Assembly: GCA_050293885.1 (NCBI GenBank)
Contig: JBNKNO010000023.1
Coordinates: 1 to 46,537 of the forward strand
Length of the DNA: 46,537 bases
Source of the DNA: Nitrogeniibacter sp050293885
Lineage (GTDB): Bacteria; Pseudomonadota; Gammaproteobacteria; Burkholderiales; Rhodocyclaceae
Reading direction: 5' to 3'
Positions 16,234 to 25,547 of the stretch are shown in pieces. The notes under the pieces were generated by a model, which saw only the letters and a program-made list of their open reading frames with translations, did not search any database and was not told the origin of the DNA. Position numbers and translations under genes: made by a program. Each line of letters starts with the position of its first letter. The stretch's first letter is position 1.

Positions 16234-17351
16234 CAGCGAGTGTCCCCGTGCAAGAGAAAAGCGACGTCTTTGTACAGGCGCGCGGCGCCCTGCAGCAGCA
16301 GCAATAGCGCCCCGAGTGGAATCGCCAGCTTGACCGGCCAGTATTGAATGCCCCATTCGGTGAACGACACTTCGCGCACCGCGAAGGCATCCGAGAAGAA
16401 GATCCAGCCGGTCCACACCAGGGCGATCGCGAAGATGAAGAAGAACACCGAGGTGGCCACATCGACCATCGATTTGACGCGATCGGAAAAGCGCACGTAG
16501 AAGACATCCACGCGCACATGGCCGTCCTGCGCGAGCACAAAACCGCCCGCCAACAGATACTGCATGCCGAACATCAGGAACATGCTCTCGTGCGCCCAGT
16601 TGGTGGGCGAGTTGAACACGTAGCGGGCGACCACCTCGTAGTAGTACACGAACACGGCGATTACCGACCAGTAGGCGACGAAGTTGCCGGAGAACTGGTT
16701 GATGCGGTCGATCAGGCGGGTCGCCGGGTTGGCGATGTGCTCCACGTGGTGGGATGGCACGTCGGCGGCAATCTCGAGGCAGGGATCACAAACTGCGGGT
16801 TGCACGGCTTTGTCATTTGCCTGGCATCGGCGCACCAGCGGAACGATGCGTACCGCGTCGAAAAGCAGCAAGGCGAGAATCGCTATCGCGGTCCATCGCA
16901 CCCGGCTGTGCGCAGTCGTCGCCACTGCCTCGGATCGACGCTGCGCGGCAAGCGCATCGGCGTGTGCATCACGCGCCGCACTCAGCTTCGCCTCGGCACC
17001 TCGCCGTCCGCGTTCGACGTTCTTCTCCGCCCTTTCGATGAGAAATGCGGTGGAGCTCACCTCGTTGCTGGCCTTGGATACTTCGTTTCGGGCGTCGCGC
17101 ATCGCAATGTTGCCCCACAGCAACACCAGGAACAGCGGCAGGTAGATCAGCCCCCACCAACTGCGTAGATAGAAGCGGTGCAGGCCGACGAAGCCGCCGG
17201 TGAACCACAGGAAGTAGGCGATCGAACGCAGCGTGCGCGGCGGACCGGTCTGCCCGCCACGCGTGTGCAAGACCGCCATGGCCAGCAAGGGAACGGCGAT
17301 CAGGCCGAGCCAGTACAGCCAGTGGGGCAGGACAAAGGTGAGATTCGGCAT
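16233..17351 (-). CDS. dctQ: TRAP transporter small permease DctQ with N-terminal TM2-like domain and coiled coil
   Basis: The protein is 372 aa, about twice a normal DctQ (160-200 aa). The C-terminal half, about residues 205-365, is a regular four-helix DctQ (SGNFVAYWSVIAVFVYYYEV, VFNSPTNWAHESMFLMFGMQ, DGHVRVDVFYVRFSDRVKSM). The N-terminus adds two or three membrane helices including FTGGFVGLHRFYLRSWWGLI near residues 50-70, which matches the TM2 domain pattern (G-x-G-x-H-x-F-Y). An Ala/Arg-rich predicted coiled coil (about 85-145), another helix and a C-x-x-C-containing loop (CDPC) follow. No frameshift is apparent, so this reads as a true fusion. It is flanked by a strong hairpin (17394-17449) towards dctP. 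Confidence 0.88.
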   Translation of the reverse strand: MPNLTFVLPHWLYWLGLIAVPLLAMAVLHTRGGQTGPPRTLRSIAYFLWFTGGFVGLHRFYLRSWWGLIYLPLFLVLLWGNIAMRDARNEVSKASNEVSSTAFLIERAEKNVERGRRGAEAKLSAARDAHADALAAQRRSEAVATTAHSRVRWTAIAILALLLFDAVRIVPLVRRCQANDKAVQPAVCDPCLEIAADVPSHHVEHIANPATRLIDRINQFSGNFVAYWSVIAVFVYYYEVVARYVFNSPTNWAHESMFLMFGMQYLLAGGFVLAQDGHVRVDVFYVRFSDRVKSMVDVATSVFFFIFAIALVWTGWIFFSDAFAVREVSFTEWGIQYWPVKLAIPLGALLLLLQGAARLYKDVAFLLHGDTR

Positions 17352-17393
17352 GAGGCTCTTTTGGTGTTTGGTGCGCCGAACGGGCTGGCGTGG

Positions 17394-17449
17394 CAGCTTG
17401 AATCCTGCCCGGAGGGCGCGCCATTCCCCTCTGGGCCGGATTCAAGCTG
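17394..17449 (-). other. Long intercistronic hairpin between dctP and dctQ
   Basis: CAGCTTGAATCC (17394-17405) is perfectly inverted at 17438-17449, and after one mismatch the pairing continues through about ten further pairs including one G-U (17407-17416 with 17427-17436), leaving a loop of about 10 nt. No T-run follows on the transcribed strand. Such intercistronic stems after the binding-protein gene commonly protect the upstream mRNA and give more DctP than permease; that role is inference here. Confidence 0.8.
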
Positions 17450-17461
17450 TCAGGCAGCCGT

Positions 17462-18604
17462 TCAGGTAAATGCCAGTTTCTGGCCCTTGACCATGTCGGG
17501 CGTTACGTAGCCGAGGCTGCCCGACATCATGTAGTCAAGCTGGATTTTGAAGATGCGGGCGGCATTCTTGTCCTTGTTGGCCCACGCGTACCAGCGCGGA
17601 ATCGCAAGTTGGGTGAAGGCTTCGACGTCGTCTTCGGTTAGCCGCGTGACGATGGTGCCGGCTTCCTCGAATTTTCCCCAAGCTTCCTGGTCGGCCTTCT
17701 GAATCGCCGCATGATGCAGGTCGGAATACACATGCACCTCCATCTCGACGAACTGCTTCATGGCATCCGACAGCTTGTTCCACGAGCGTTTGCCCACGGT
17801 CAGGTCCATCAGGTCCACCGGCTGGTAGAGCGACATGAACCCCGGAGGCCCCATGGAGATGTACTTGGTCACCTGGTGGAAGCCGAGGGCGTAGTTGATG
17901 GCTGGTCCGACGTAGTCCGCCACGTCGATGGTGCCCTTCTCCAGCGCCGGGAAGATCTCGCTGCCGGGGAGCAACGTGGTCTTGGCGCCAGCGGCCTGAA
18001 ACACTTCGGCCACCATGCCGCCGGGCAGACGCATCTTGCGGCCGCGGAAATCGTCGATGGAGCGGATCGGCACCTTGGAGTGGATGATGTTGGGGCCGTG
18101 ATGAATCGGCCCGACGTAGTGCATGTCGAACTGGGCAAACAACTCGCGCGCGATTTCGAGCCCGCCGAGACCGTAATAGAACACGTCCCATTCGTGCGGG
18201 TTGCGCGGCCCCAATGGGTAGGAGCTGAGGAACACCGCCGCCGGCATGCGCCCGGCCCAGTACAGGGTGAACGGGTTCATGGCGTCGAGCACGCCGTTCT
18301 TCACCGCGTCGAAGAGTTGGAAGTCGCCGACCACGTCCTTGGCGCCGAAGGGCTGGAAGGCCAGCTCGCCGCCGGTCTTCTCGACGATGCTGTTGCACCA
18401 GTCCTTGAACACCTGCAGGCCGATGCCGCCCGGCCATGAAGTCTGCACCTTCCAGGTGGTGGTCTGCGCTGCGGCCGCGTTGCTGATGAAGGGCGCCGCG
18501 GTGATTGCGGCGCCGCCCGTGGCCAGGCGTTTGAGGAATCGCCGCCGGGCGGGCGGTGCCTCCGCTGCGGACGTGACGTCTGTCGTGCCGTTGTCCTCTG
18601 TCAT
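17462..18604 (-). CDS. dctP: TRAP transporter substrate-binding protein DctP (TakP-like, 2-oxoacid type)
   Basis: The protein is 380 aa. A Tat-type signal is visible (RRRFLKRLATGGAAI then ISNAAAAQ), suggesting export in folded form. The mature part begins TTWKVQTSWPGGIGLQVF and contains the conserved Arg motif GRKMRLPGGMVAEVFQAAGA, ALEKGTIDVADYVGPAINYA and PPGFMSLYQPVDLMDL. These features resemble the TakP/2-oxoacid-binding TRAP receptors rather than the classical C4-dicarboxylate DctP, so pyruvate or other 2-oxoacids with a metal ion are plausible ligands; this is inference. It is first in the operon, ahead of dctQ and dctM. Confidence 0.92.
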   Translation of the reverse strand: MTEDNGTTDVTSAAEAPPARRRFLKRLATGGAAITAAPFISNAAAAQTTTWKVQTSWPGGIGLQVFKDWCNSIVEKTGGELAFQPFGAKDVVGDFQLFDAVKNGVLDAMNPFTLYWAGRMPAAVFLSSYPLGPRNPHEWDVFYYGLGGLEIARELFAQFDMHYVGPIHHGPNIIHSKVPIRSIDDFRGRKMRLPGGMVAEVFQAAGAKTTLLPGSEIFPALEKGTIDVADYVGPAINYALGFHQVTKYISMGPPGFMSLYQPVDLMDLTVGKRSWNKLSDAMKQFVEMEVHVYSDLHHAAIQKADQEAWGKFEEAGTIVTRLTEDDVEAFTQLAIPRWYAWANKDKNAARIFKIQLDYMMSGSLGYVTPDMVKGQKLAFT

Positions 18605-18967
18605 CGTTTGTCTCCTCTGATGCGACTTGTTGACGACGGTCCGGGCATCGCGCTGTTGCAGCCGAGCCCCGGGTGCATGAGCACTTTCTTATCAACCATA
18701 GATGGCATTTTTGGGAAAGTCAGAGTGCAGTGCAGCACGTCGATGCGGCGAGATGTGGCGATTTTCGCCAAGGTGCAGGACAGGCGCATGCGCGTCGAGT
18801 GGGAAACCGCTGGAGTCAAAAAGCGGCGCGCGGCGTGCTGCGCACGTCGCCATGCTGGTTGCTCCAACGCCTCGCCGCGCGCGAGGGGCACGCACCACGA
18901 GTCCTTTGCGTCGTTGCGATTTTCCTGAAGCCGTTACAATGCGCCTTCGACGAAATCAGGAGTCATC
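18605..18967. promoter_or_regulatory. Divergent intergenic region between dctP and the FKBP gene
   Basis: This 363-bp gap separates the divergent dctP (minus) and FKBP (plus) genes. For the FKBP gene a sigma70-like pair is seen: TTGCGA at 18914-18919 and TACAAT at 18935-18940, with a rather short 15-bp spacer. No convincing sigma54, FNR or operator site was found for dctP, although a TRAP operon would be expected to be regulated. Short open frames here have no ribosome site or protein-like composition. Confidence 0.4.
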
Positions 18968-19315
18968 ATGTCTGAATCAATCACGACCGACAGCGGTCTG
19001 ATCATCGAAGAAATCGCAATCGGCGAAGGCGATCTGGCCGTCGCCGGCATGCAGGCCACCGTGCACTACACCGGCTGGCTCACGACCGGCGCGAAGTTCG
19101 ATTCGAGCAAGGATCGCAACGATCCCTTCGTTTTCCCGCTCGGGCAGAACTACGTGATTTCCGGCTGGGACGAAGGCGTGCAGGGCATGAAGGTCGGCGG
19201 TACGCGCAAGCTCACCATTCCGCCCGAGCTTGGCTACGGTGCCCGTGGCGCCGGTGGTGTGATCCCGCCGAATGCCACGCTTGTGTTCGAGGTGGAGTTG
19301 CTGGGCCTGAAGTAA
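18968..19315 (+). CDS. FKBP-type peptidyl-prolyl cis-trans isomerase
   Basis: The protein is 115 aa, a single FKBP domain with no signal peptide, so it should be cytoplasmic. It accelerates cis-trans isomerisation of Xaa-Pro bonds. Diagnostic elements are VHYTGWLTTGAKFDSSKDRN, VISGWDEGVQGMKVGGTRKL and IPPELGYGARGAGGVIPPNA ending FEVELLGLK, which contain the usual aromatic active-site residues (Y, F, D, W, Y). A TCAGGAGT ribosome site precedes the ATG. It is monocistronic, with its own promoter candidate and an intrinsic terminator directly after it. Confidence 0.96.
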   Translation: MSESITTDSGLIIEEIAIGEGDLAVAGMQATVHYTGWLTTGAKFDSSKDRNDPFVFPLGQNYVISGWDEGVQGMKVGGTRKLTIPPELGYGARGAGGVIPPNATLVFEVELLGLK

Positions 19316-19333
19316 TGCCCGCAAGGCAAAAGA

Positions 19334-19361
19334 AAAGGGACGCTTCGGCGTCCCTTTTTTT
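19334..19361 (+). terminator. Intrinsic terminator after the FKBP gene
   Basis: AAAGGGACGC (19334-19343), a TTCG tetraloop, GCGTCCCTTT (19348-19357) and a T-run to 19361. The stem is perfect and the A-tract on the other side makes it usable from both strands, so it may also end the convergent minus-strand gene at 19374. Confidence 0.95.
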
Positions 19362-19373
19362 GTTCGCGACCTA

Positions 19374-19628
19374 TCAGCAGGTGGCCGCGGCCGCCGCGCG
19401 CGCTCGGCGCAGCAACTGAATCTCGTCCCGATGGCCCGTGGGGTAGTGAAGCAGGCCGCCGTAGGTGGTGTCGACCAGGATGCCGGTGTGCAGGTAGGCC
19501 CAGCGGTCGAGTGGGTACTTCGGGTCGGTGTGGCCAGCGTCCAGATCCACGACCACTGTGCCTTTGTAACGTTTGTCGATCTGGACTTCGTCTCCGATCT
19601 CAACGGCCATGCCATTGTTGTACTGCAT
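19374..19628 (-). CDS. Small conserved-looking protein of unknown function
   Basis: The protein is 84 aa from the ATG at 19628, which has a perfect AGGAGG ribosome site 6 nt upstream (an in-frame ATG 10 codons earlier lacks one). The sequence starts MQYNNGMAVEIGDEVQID and continues with a beta-rich, charged stretch (KRYKGTVVVDLDAGH, then YLHTGILVDTTYGGLLHY) and an Arg/Ala tail. The GDEVQID...GTVVVDLD pattern recalls a small SH3-like/KOW barrel, but I do not recognise the family. There is no signal peptide or membrane segment. It is a convincing gene because of its ribosome site and sensible composition; the function is unknown. Confidence 0.75.
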   Translation of the reverse strand: MQYNNGMAVEIGDEVQIDKRYKGTVVVDLDAGHTDPKYPLDRWAYLHTGILVDTTYGGLLHYPTGHRDEIQLLRRARAAAAATC

Positions 19629-19847
19629 GTCATCCTCCTGGTGCGCTCTGATGCCCATCGCATTTGTTTTGCGCTGATTATGAGCGAGTCATGAGGGATG
19701 ACAAGGAGGTATTTCACGCTTTTCAGGCAAACGCCGCGCGTTTGTATGAGTCAGCCCATCGCCGTATCGGCAGGGGGGGCATCGTGGCGATGGGGTGGGC
19801 GCATGCGCGGGGATGGGCTGCGCCGTTTGATGGACGAGGTGAGCGGA

Positions 19848-22655
19848 TCAGGTGGTTCGTGATGCGCTGGCGCTCAGCCATTTGACCAGGACGTCGAACA
19901 ACTCGTCGGGCCGTATCGGCTTCGGAATGAAGTCGTTCATGCCCGCGGCCAGGCAGCTGTTGCGATCTTCGGTGAATACATTGGCCGTCATCGCGATGAT
20001 TGGCACGTGCTCGCAACCGGGGAGTTTGCGGATGCGTCGCGTGGCTTCGAGGCCGTCCATTTCCGGCATCTGCATGTCCATGACCAGCAGCGCGTAGTTT
20101 CCATCCTTTGCCGACGTGAGTGCGGCCTGTCCGTCGTAGGCGACATCGACGAGCATTCCCGCGCCCTCCAGGATCAACTTGGCGACCTCGACGTTGGTCG
20201 GCTCATCGTCCGCGACCAGGATGCGCGTGCCGGCGAACTCCTTGCGGAGCCTTTCCTTGGCCGGATGAACCGGGGTGTTGGGCTCCGCGCTGACGTCGAC
20301 GCGCCGCTTGAGCCGCGCGCTGAGCCAGAAGGTGCTCCCCACTCCCGGGGTGCTGCGCACGCCGACTTCGCCGCCCATCAAGCGGGACAGTTCCTTCGTG
20401 ATCGCGAGCCCGAGGCCGGTTCCCCCGTATTTTCTCGTCGTGCTGCTATCGGCCTGTTCGAAGGCCGCGAACAGGCGGGGCAATGTCTCTGGCGCGATGC
20501 CGATGCCGGTGTCCTGCACCTCGAAGCGCAGCAGCACGCTGTGCGCATCTTCCTCGACCAGGCGAACGCGCAGCTTGATGCTGCCGGCATCGGTGAACTT
20601 GACGGCGTTGCTCGCATAGTTGAACAGCGCCTGACGCAGTCGGGTGGGGTCGCCGATCAGTCCGGCCGGCAGCTCGTCAGCGTCCACTTCGAGCGTAATC
20701 GGCTTGCCTTTCAACTGCGATCGCACGAGCGCGACCACCTCGCCAAGCATGTTTGCCGGGTCGACCGGGCTTTCGTCCAGGTGGAGCTTTCCCGCCTCGA
20801 TTTTCGATAGTTCGAGAATGTCGTTGATCAGTCCCAACAGGTGCGCGCTGGCCGTCTCGAGGGTGTTCATTCGCTCCGTCTGAACCGCGGAGAGGCCCTC
20901 TTGCCGGATCACGTAGGCCATTCCCGAGATGGCATTGAGCGGTGTGCGGATCTCGTGACTCATATTGGCCAGAAAGGCGCTCTTGGCCACGTTTGCGGCC
21001 TCGGCGAGTTCCTTCGCCGTCTGCAACTCTGCGGTGCGTAACTTCACTGTTTCTTCGAGATGGTCGCGGTGGGCGGTCAATGCCATCTCGGCCAGTTTGC
21101 GCGTCGTGACGTCTTCCTCGATCACGACCACTTCCTGGAGTTCGCCGTTCCGGTCGTGCACCGGATAGGCGTAGGTGCGCAGCCAGATCTTGCCGCCGTT
21201 GTCCGCGCCCGATGCGACATTCGTGCTCGCGTATTCATGTTCGGGCAATTCGACCGTCTCGCCGGCAAATGCCTTCTTCAACAAAGGCAGGACGCCGATT
21301 TTGTCGAGCTGTTCGTCTTCCAGGACATTGAAGTCCTTCTGCTCGGCATACGTGGTATGCCACATGCGCTCCCATGCCGAATTGACCCGCAGAACGCTGC
21401 CGTCGGGGGCAAACACGCGGATGGCCAGTGGCGAGCGTTCAGCGAGCGAGCGATAACGCAGCTCGCTGTTGCGCAAGGCATCTTCCATGCGCGTGCGCTC
21501 GGTGATGTCGTGACCAATGCCAAGCACGCCGATCAGGCTTCCGTTGCTGTCATACATCGGTGTCTTGATCGTTTCGAGCAGTTCTTCGTGGCCGTCATCG
21601 GCGTAGGTGGCGCGTTCTTCGTTGACGTTCGCGCCCCCGGTTTCGATCGCCTTGCGGTCGTTTTCGCGAACCAGATCGGCCAGCTCCCTGGGCGCGAAGT
21701 CGTAGTCGGTCTTGCCAACGATGTCCGCCTCGCGGGCGCCGAACAAGCGCTCGAACCGGCGGTTGCACGAGAGGTAGACGCCGTCGGGATCTTTCAGCCA
21801 GACCAGATCCGGCAAGGTGTTGATCAAGGTGTGCAGATGACTGCGCTCCAGCGTGAGCTGCTCGATCGCACTTCGGAGGTTGTCTTTCATCTGCTCGATG
21901 GAAGCCGCGAGGCTCTGCTCATCGCCGTACTCGGGGGTAATCTCGGCCTTGAGATCGCCTGCCGCGATGCGCCGCGCCGCTTTCTGCATGGAAAGCGGTT
22001 CCCCGCCCAGGCGTCCGAGGATGGACCAGGCGCTGGCGACTATCAGCCCACCTGCCAACAGCGCCCCGAGCATCGCCACGAGCGAGACGTACTGGCGAAC
22101 GTGTATCGCGGTCTTCTGCATGGTTTGTGCCGTGTGGTCGGCGTAGGCGGATGCCAGCTTGACGGTCTCGTCCACTGCCGCCCGATGGGCTTCGTAGCGG
22201 CGCAAGAGTCGAGGTGCCAATGCCTGCACTCGATCGGCATTGCCCTGTTCGACGGCGGCCACGTAATCGCCCAGCAGCAGATTCCAGTAAGCGTCGGCGG
22301 TCTGCTTCTGGGTGCGCAACAACGCCGTCTTGATATCGGGATCGAGCGCCTGTCTTGCCCAGAAGGTATTGCGACCGTCGTAGGCTTGCTTGAGCGCTCG
22401 CAACCGCTCGATGAGCGGCGCGCTCTGTGGCGGTTCGGCGTTTTGCAGCCGCAGTGCAACGAACTGTGCCTCAAGCACATACAGCGGGGGCGGCAAGATG
22501 TCGGCGATCACATCTTTTCCCTGCCCCATGCTGTTGGCGGCATCGGCAATGGACTGCGTGGCGTTCCAGATCAGTACGGCCAGTCCGGCGAAGAGCACAA
22601 CGACAATCGCCGCCACGCTCAACAGCTGTTTTCTGACGCCGAGTAACTGGAACAT
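19848..22655 (-). CDS. Hybrid sensor histidine kinase (HAMP-PAS-PAS-HisKA-HATPase-REC)
   Basis: The protein is 935 aa from the ATG at 22655 (a TTG one codon earlier is possible; GAGAGG lies just upstream). A first TM helix is at about 10-30, a helical periplasmic sensor at about 31-190, a second TM at about 190-212 and a HAMP at about 213-266. Two PAS domains follow (LPDLVWLKDPDGVYLSCNRR; ERSPLAIRVFAPDGSVLRVN). The dimerisation box FLANMSHEIRTPLNAISGM has the phospho-acceptor H567, and the ATPase shows NAVKFTDAG, DTGIGI and GGTGLGLAI. A C-terminal receiver has acidic VADDEP and the acceptor D860 in MDMQMPEMDG. No HPt domain or output regulator is adjacent, so the phosphorelay partner lies elsewhere. 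Confidence 0.94.
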   Translation of the reverse strand: MFQLLGVRKQLLSVAAIVVVLFAGLAVLIWNATQSIADAANSMGQGKDVIADILPPPLYVLEAQFVALRLQNAEPPQSAPLIERLRALKQAYDGRNTFWARQALDPDIKTALLRTQKQTADAYWNLLLGDYVAAVEQGNADRVQALAPRLLRRYEAHRAAVDETVKLASAYADHTAQTMQKTAIHVRQYVSLVAMLGALLAGGLIVASAWSILGRLGGEPLSMQKAARRIAAGDLKAEITPEYGDEQSLAASIEQMKDNLRSAIEQLTLERSHLHTLINTLPDLVWLKDPDGVYLSCNRRFERLFGAREADIVGKTDYDFAPRELADLVRENDRKAIETGGANVNEERATYADDGHEELLETIKTPMYDSNGSLIGVLGIGHDITERTRMEDALRNSELRYRSLAERSPLAIRVFAPDGSVLRVNSAWERMWHTTYAEQKDFNVLEDEQLDKIGVLPLLKKAFAGETVELPEHEYASTNVASGADNGGKIWLRTYAYPVHDRNGELQEVVVIEEDVTTRKLAEMALTAHRDHLEETVKLRTAELQTAKELAEAANVAKSAFLANMSHEIRTPLNAISGMAYVIRQEGLSAVQTERMNTLETASAHLLGLINDILELSKIEAGKLHLDESPVDPANMLGEVVALVRSQLKGKPITLEVDADELPAGLIGDPTRLRQALFNYASNAVKFTDAGSIKLRVRLVEEDAHSVLLRFEVQDTGIGIAPETLPRLFAAFEQADSSTTRKYGGTGLGLAITKELSRLMGGEVGVRSTPGVGSTFWLSARLKRRVDVSAEPNTPVHPAKERLRKEFAGTRILVADDEPTNVEVAKLILEGAGMLVDVAYDGQAALTSAKDGNYALLVMDMQMPEMDGLEATRRIRKLPGCEHVPIIAMTANVFTEDRNSCLAAGMNDFIPKPIRPDELFDVLVKWLSASASRTT

Positions 22656-23073
22656 CAAGCCTCTCTCACTCTATTCTGGCGATGCGCTCAGTGCGTTTGA
22701 GGGTTCCCGCGGCGCTGATTTCCGTGATGCGCAAAATGGATGCGGACGGGTAGATACGATATTGCACTGTCCCCGGCGACCGCCCTCGGCACGATAGTCA
22801 CGACCTTGTCGTTGGTTGCATCCGGCATCGCCCCAGGGTGGCGTCATCCACGACGAAACACAACCGGCTCCTGCCACGGATCAATGCCTGCTGAATTGTT
22901 TCGCCGGGGGGCGATGGAACAAACACGCGTCCCGTCATCCCCCTTTGATGCCGGCGGGTCTCCCTTTTTAGCCCTTCGCCAGATTATACGGCGTTAGCGG
23001 AGAAACCTTTAACGATGGCAGGAGGGGGGCGAGGCATCCGCGAGCGAGCCGCCCGTGGGCGTGTGCGGCGTGA
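22656..23073. promoter_or_regulatory. Intergenic region upstream of the sensor kinase; candidate promoter
   Basis: This 418-bp gap lies between the recQ stop and the kinase start, both minus strand. On the minus strand a perfect TATAAT is present (22988 down to 22983) with only a weak -35, which would give a 5' leader of about 320 nt. Hairpin-prone GC-rich sequence lies at about 22925-22965, but I recognise no riboswitch. Short plus-strand open frames here lack ribosome sites. Confidence 0.35.
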
Positions 23074-24867
<1,794 letters not shown>

Positions 24868-24917
24868 CGGGCGGTATTGTACCGGGGCCGGGGGCTTGGT
24901 GCGGGGTGGATTGCGAA

Positions 24918-25030
24918 CCCCATCCCCACCCCAGCCCTCCCCTTGAAGGGGAGGGAGCCAGTGCCCTGCGAGATCAACTGGTTTGCTCCTCCCCCTTCAA
25001 GGGGGAGGTTGGGAGGGGGATGGGTTGATC
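24918..25030. repeat. Inverted pair of GC-rich palindromic (REP/BIME-like) elements
   Basis: Copy A (24918-24957) is a C-rich arm, CCCCATCCCCACCCCAGCC, ending in the perfect palindrome CCCTCCCCTT-G-AAGGGGAGGG (24935-24955). Copy B (24988-25027) is the same element inverted: palindrome CCTCCCCCTT-C-AAGGGGGAGG (24988-25008) followed by a G-rich arm matching the reverse complement of copy A's arm. Arms and palindromes face each other like a bacterial interspersed mosaic element. Copy B supplies the 3' end of the DUF559 gene. Confidence 0.85.
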
Positions 25031-25365
25031 TCCCGATAGATACGTTCAAGCACTGCATCCGTCTGCATCAGCACCTCATTGTTCCAGAAGCGCAATGCCC
25101 GGAAGCCGGCGTCTTCGAGTGCACGTGTCCTCGCGGCATCGTGTTCGATGTTTTCCGCGTGCTGTCCGCCATCCACTTCGATCACCAACTGTAGTTCCAG
25201 ACACACGAAGTCGAGTACGTAGGCAGCGAATGGGTGCTGGCGGCGGAACTTGACGCCCAGTTGCCGGCCGCGCAGGCCTTGCCACAACTTGCGTTCGGCA
25301 TCGGTCATGTTCGTGCGCAGTGCTTTGGCAAGGTGTTTGTTCCGATGCGGCGTTTGTCCTTGCAT
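24997..25365 (-). CDS. DUF559 endonuclease-domain protein (Vsr-like fold)
   Basis: The protein is 122 aa from the ATG at 25365. DUF559 proteins are small members of the PD-(D/E)XK/very-short-patch-repair nuclease fold, mostly uncharacterised. The family pattern is clear: LRTNMTDAERKLWQGLRGRQ, GVKFRRQHPFAAYVLDFVCL, then LQLVIEVDGGQHAEN with the putative catalytic D...E-x-D, and ALEDAGFRALRFWNNEVLMQ. The last residues (INPSPSQPPP) and stop codon are encoded by the palindromic repeat at 24988-25027, and a third repeat copy lies just upstream. No good ribosome site precedes the ATG, so the exact start is uncertain. Confidence 0.85.
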   Translation of the reverse strand: MQGQTPHRNKHLAKALRTNMTDAERKLWQGLRGRQLGVKFRRQHPFAAYVLDFVCLELQLVIEVDGGQHAENIEHDAARTRALEDAGFRALRFWNNEVLMQTDAVLERIYREINPSPSQPPP

Positions 25366-25379
25366 ACGGCATATTCTAG

Positions 25380-25457
25380 CCCCATCCCCACCCCAGCCCA
25401 TTCGACGGGCGCGAAGCGATGCTTCGCGAATTCCCCGTCTCACCCCCTTGAAGGGGA
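25380..25457. repeat. Third palindromic repeat copy, split by an extra hairpin, upstream of the DUF559 gene
   Basis: The same C-rich arm (CCCCATCCCCACCCCAGCCC, 25380-25399) is followed by about 45 bp of different sequence holding a perfect hairpin, CGCGAAGC-GAT-GCTTCGCG (25410-25428), and then the CCCCTTGAAGGGGAGGG palindrome half. It looks like the element of 24918-24957 with a second palindrome inserted. With the pair on the other side, it brackets the DUF559 gene. Confidence 0.75.
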
Positions 25458-25503
25458 GGGAGAAGGGGCGCGGATGCCGTGTAGCGCAATTCGGGAAGGC
25501 AAG

Positions 25504-25527
25504 AAAAAAGGCGGCCCGCGGGCCGCC
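25504..25527 (-). terminator. Intrinsic terminator of cysK
   Basis: On the minus strand, a perfect self-complementary GC stem (25510-25527, GGCGGCCCG/CGGGCCGCC) is followed by a run of T (25509-25504). It lies about 20 bp past the cysK stop and fits a Rho-independent terminator. Confidence 0.92.
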
Positions 25528-25547
25528 ATGCTTTTCGCTGTTGTGGA

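Noticed and set aside
18640..18670. Sigma54-like sequence (GGGCATCGCGCTGTTGCAG) in the dctP/FKBP gap
   Set aside because: The spacing between the GG and GC elements is two bases too long, and it points towards the FKBP gene, not the TRAP operon.
22920..22990. Possible riboswitch in the leader of the sensor kinase
   Set aside because: Hairpin-prone GC-rich sequence is present, but no known aptamer core could be recognised by eye.
22740..22997. 85-codon plus-strand frame between the sensor kinase and recQ
   Set aside because: No ribosome site, unnatural composition, and it runs through the likely promoter/leader of the kinase.
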